NCBI RefSeq assembly: GCF_000427465.1
Contig: NZ_ATYB01000014.1
Location: forward strand, 2,193,570-2,257,569
DNA from: Sinorhizobium arboris LMG 14919
GTDB lineage: Bacteria > Pseudomonadota > Alphaproteobacteria > Rhizobiales > Rhizobiaceae
Direction of reading: 5' to 3'
Length of the DNA: 64,000 bases
The notes under the pieces are model-generated. The model made no database searches, was not told the origin of the DNA, and worked only from the letters and a program-made list of their open reading frames with translations. The position numbers were made by a program, and so were the translations under genes. Position 1 is the stretch's first letter. Every line of letters begins with the position of its first letter. This document shows positions 62,430-64,000 of the stretch, one piece after another.

Positions 62430-64000
<1,571 letters not shown>

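Overview
The window looks like chromosomal DNA of an alphaproteobacterium of the Rhizobiales, most likely Sinorhizobium/Ensifer (S. meliloti or S. medicae-like). The basis is the high GC of the backbone, the housekeeping order rpoD - tdh - kbl - recQ - dnaG - yqeY - carA - (LysR/SDR) - aspartate aminotransferase, the large acidic insert of the RpoD protein, a class III adenylate cyclase with TPRs, and short dispersed intergenic repeats of rhizobial type. I could not run a search, so species assignment is an inference.

Layout. 1-7 kb: a methylated-amine catabolic operon on the minus strand (two tandem 815-aa dimethylglycine/sarcosine dehydrogenase-like flavoproteins and an MttB-family methyltransferase cut by the window edge) with a divergent LysR regulator and a perfect palindrome between them. 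7-15 kb: a membrane alpha/beta hydrolase, a Cys/Met-metabolism PLP enzyme, a TetR/glyoxalase pair divergent from an enoyl-CoA hydratase, a DUF1772 membrane protein, a glucoamylase-like (GH144-type) protein and a secreted DUF1194 vWA protein. 15-24 kb: a YcaO protein divergent from an AAC(3)-type acetyltransferase with a structured, terminator-bearing leader; a secreted ClpP-like pair; a GYF/RDD membrane protein; and a hipA-hipB toxin-antitoxin pair in reversed gene order under two long palindromes.

24-34 kb: an adenylate cyclase, a GYD protein, then a large winged-helix/STAND ATPase/TPR regulator followed by a DJ-1-like gene and a four-gene operon (Tat-type alpha/beta hydrolase, DUF4126 membrane protein, SDR, Tat-type metallo-beta-lactamase-fold enzyme). 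The DJ-1-like gene and the operon share a 29-bp upstream element built of TTTACA-like half sites 10 bp apart, which makes a small regulon of the neighbouring regulator plausible.

34.4-44.8 kb: exonuclease III and two small proteins, then a 5'-truncated metallophosphoesterase that marks the edge of an accessory island of lower GC. The island carries a serine recombinase with repeated GGTTCAC boxes, an unrecognised 435-aa protein, an SF1 helicase overlapping a probable DUF2290 partner, a Panacea/DUF4065 protein overlapping an unrecognised 259-aa protein (toxin-antitoxin-like), a tyrosine-integrase fragment and a truncated IS3/IS407-group transposase, and it stops next to a tRNA-Ile(CAT). It has the look of a defence/mobile island.

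44.9-64 kb: conserved backbone: SIMPL protein, small secreted proteins, NTF2-like, YjbQ, DUF1428, a lytic-transglycosylase lipoprotein, GYD protein, rpoD, tdh-kbl (threonine to glycine plus acetyl-CoA), recQ, dnaG, yqeY, carA, a LysR/SDR divergent pair and aspartate aminotransferase. No rRNA, CRISPR array or phage structural genes were seen.
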